A DNA stretch of 64,000 nucleotides from Pirellulales bacterium (GTDB taxonomy: Bacteria > Planctomycetota > Planctomycetia > Pirellulales > Thermoguttaceae). The notes beneath the pieces were generated by a model. The model was not told where the DNA came from and did no database searches. It saw nothing but the letters and a program-made list of their open reading frames with translations. This document shows, piece by piece, positions 62,851-64,000 of the stretch. How positions within the stretch are numbered: position 1 is the stretch's first letter; the number at the start of each line of letters is the position of its first letter. The stretch spans positions 82,362 to 146,361 of the forward strand of contig JAFGRD010000047.1 in assembly GCA_016935315.1 (NCBI GenBank), given 5' to 3'. The translations under genes and the position numbers were made by a program.

Positions 62851-64000
62851 ATGAACCGCGACGATCAACCGACGCCCTGGTTCCGCAAGATTTGGCCCCT
62901 GTCGCGTCGGTGGCGGCCGCGCCATGCCCCTCGGCCGTTGGCCCCTCACCGCGCGTGCCGCCCGCTGTGTTTCGAGAGCTGCGAATCGAGACGATTGCTC
63001 AACGGCACGGGCGTCATCAGCGGCACCGTCTTCGCCGACCCGGCCGGAAGCACGCCGCTGGAAAACGCGGTCGTGCAACTCTTCGAGGACACCAACGGCG
63101 ATCGGGAATTCGACGCCGGCGATATCGCCATTGCCAGCGACGTCTCGGCGCCGGGTACCGGGGCCTACGAATTCTCCGCGCTGGCCGACGGCCGCTACTT
63201 CGTCCAACAGCAACCGCTGGCGGCGCCCTTGGCCGCCGTGCTGCCGGCCCACTACACGGTCGATATCATGGGCGGTTCCGCCGGATCGCTCATCGACGAT
63301 TTCGATGCCCCCGACCCCCTTGCGACTTTCTTCATCAACGGGATCGATGCGGATCCCAAGGCCATGCCGGCCATCGGGCCGAAGATCGAAGGCGGCCAGC
63401 GCGACGCGCTGATCGACGTGCAGGGGACGCCCAACGCCATCTCCGCCACGGGTTTCTTCGGCCAGGGCGTTTTCAACCTCGGCTCCGCCACGCCCGGGAC
63501 CTTGGCCATCCTGGAATACGACGGGCCGGACGCCGATCACACCAGTCCGATAGTCAATGGCCACGGGCTCGACCTCGACGCCACGAATCACGGAGCGAAC
63601 AGCGGCATTTCCGTCTATTTCAACACCATCCAGGTGGGCGGCGTGGCAACGCGGATGGGGCTGGAGGCCACCCTCACCGGGCCCATGGGAGAATCCGCCT
63701 TCTACACCGGCTTGGTCCCGGAAAGCACCGGCCCGAGCAGCTTCTTCATCCCCTTTACCGCCTTTGCCGTCTCCAGCGGCTTCTCGTTCGAGAACGTCGA
63801 CAGCCTCAGTTTCCTGTTCAACCCGACAACCATGCTCGATGTGGACTTCGTGGTAGACCGCATTGCGTTGAACGACCCGTCGGGCGTGACCTACGACTTC
63901 GTAAACGAGGTGCCGGGCATCGACGTGGAGAAATCGACCAACGGCCAGGACGCCGACCTGCCCACCGGGCCGCTGGTGGCCGTGGGCGATGGGGTGACCT
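62851..64000 (+). CDS. LEPR-type protein with SdrD B-like domain (5' part, runs off the window)
   Basis: Exported protein; 383 codons are visible and the frame is open at 64000. The start at 62851 has GGAG ten bases upstream; ATG 62830 lies in the repeat end and has no SD. The basic N-terminus carries FESCESRRLLNG, a variant of the planctomycete FExLExRxLL motif. Residues ~60-130 resemble an SdrD B-like/Cna-B domain (GVISGTVFADPAGSTPLENA, LFEDTNGDREFDAGDI, YEFSALADGRYFV). Residues ~150-350 contain DDFDAPDPLATFFI, ILEYDGPDAD and FENVDSLSFLF, which parallel the PEP-CTERM protein. Such proteins are often thousands of residues long with repeats. Likely a surface or matrix protein. Confidence 0.8.
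   Translation, partial: MNRDDQPTPWFRKIWPLSRRWRPRHAPRPLAPHRACRPLCFESCESRRLLNGTGVISGTVFADPAGSTPLENAVVQLFEDTNGDREFDAGDIAIASDVSAPGTGAYEFSALADGRYFVQQQPLAAPLAAVLPAHYTVDIMGGSAGSLIDDFDAPDPLATFFINGIDADPKAMPAIGPKIEGGQRDALIDVQGTPNAISATGFFGQGVFNLGSATPGTLAILEYDGPDADHTSPIVNGHGLDLDATNHGANSGISVYFNTIQVGGVATRMGLEATLTGPMGESAFYTGLVPESTGPSSFFIPFTAFAVSSGFSFENVDSLSFLFNPTTMLDVDFVVDRIALNDPSGVTYDFVNEVPGIDVEKSTNGQDADLPTGPLVAVGDGVT

Noticed and set aside
1..64000. CRISPR arrays, phage genes, toxin-antitoxin or restriction modules
   Set aside because: No regularly spaced repeats, Cas, integrase or nuclease signatures were found.

Overview
This is a high-GC window from the chromosome of a planctomycete, most likely of the order Pirellulales (inference, from gene content only). 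The signs are: exported proteins carrying the FESLEPRLVL-type N-terminal motif of this phylum, a PEP-CTERM protein, two Tat-exported Gfo/Idh/MocA oxidoreductases, a double DUF1080 (3-keto-disaccharide hydrolase) protein, a sulfatase, a TPR/CRTAC1/MFS-spermidine-synthase operon, an LRR lipoprotein and a planctomycete-type dockerin. No rRNA, tRNA, CRISPR array, phage or transposase gene was seen.

Layout. 1-5142 (minus): sugar-degradation genes, a DUF6259 glycosidase-like protein, a Tat-exported sugar isomerase-like TIM barrel and a sulfatase cut by the window edge. 5359-6543 (plus): LRR lipoprotein. 6556-14595 (minus): Gfo/Idh oxidoreductase, sugar-porter MFS with a large extra loop, gingipain-like C25 peptidase, TlpA-like thioredoxin, LOG-family protein and a prepilin peptidase homologue that seems to lack its catalytic aspartates. 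15012-23737: small DUF4177-like protein, double-REC hybrid histidine kinase, unknown lipoprotein (minus), beta-propeller/dihaem cytochrome and a six-hairpin glycosidase whose start codon lies in a 15-bp tandem repeat. 23786-30133 (minus): operon of TPR protein, CRTAC1 (FG-GAP/ASPIC) protein and MFS-spermidine-synthase-TPR fusion, behind a good promoter. 30471-32756 (minus): ECF sigma, anti-sigma and exported coiled-coil protein, all overlapping. 33033-38382: M2-like metallopeptidase, YjbQ, FliL-like membrane protein, NadA and FxsA. 38708-41974: HDOD protein (plus), then dprA preceded by an unrecognised HhH/HTH protein (minus). 42596-46802: polyprenyl glycosylphosphotransferase, zinc-ribbon membrane protein, MBL-fold hydrolase and a lipoprotein. 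46835-64000: DUF1080 protein divergent from a GH16 enzyme, a 3517-residue CotH/lamin-tail/dockerin protein, a second Gfo/Idh oxidoreductase, a PEP-CTERM protein, and the start of a large LEPR-type SdrD-B-like protein that runs off the end.

Two families of small non-coding repeats are scattered between genes. Family 1 is ~224 bp with ~25-bp inverted ends and two inner hairpins (four copies, one deleted). Family 2 is a ~105-bp palindrome (two full and three half copies). Both look like non-autonomous mobile or structured intergenic elements.

Functionally the window is mostly heterotrophic: polysaccharide and sulfated-sugar breakdown, sugar import, NAD-dependent sugar oxidation, exported adhesion or matrix proteins, plus signalling and housekeeping genes (nadA, dprA, yjbQ). 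Starts were chosen by signal peptide and Shine-Dalgarno (SD) sequence where visible. Family names rest on motif recognition by eye, not on a search.
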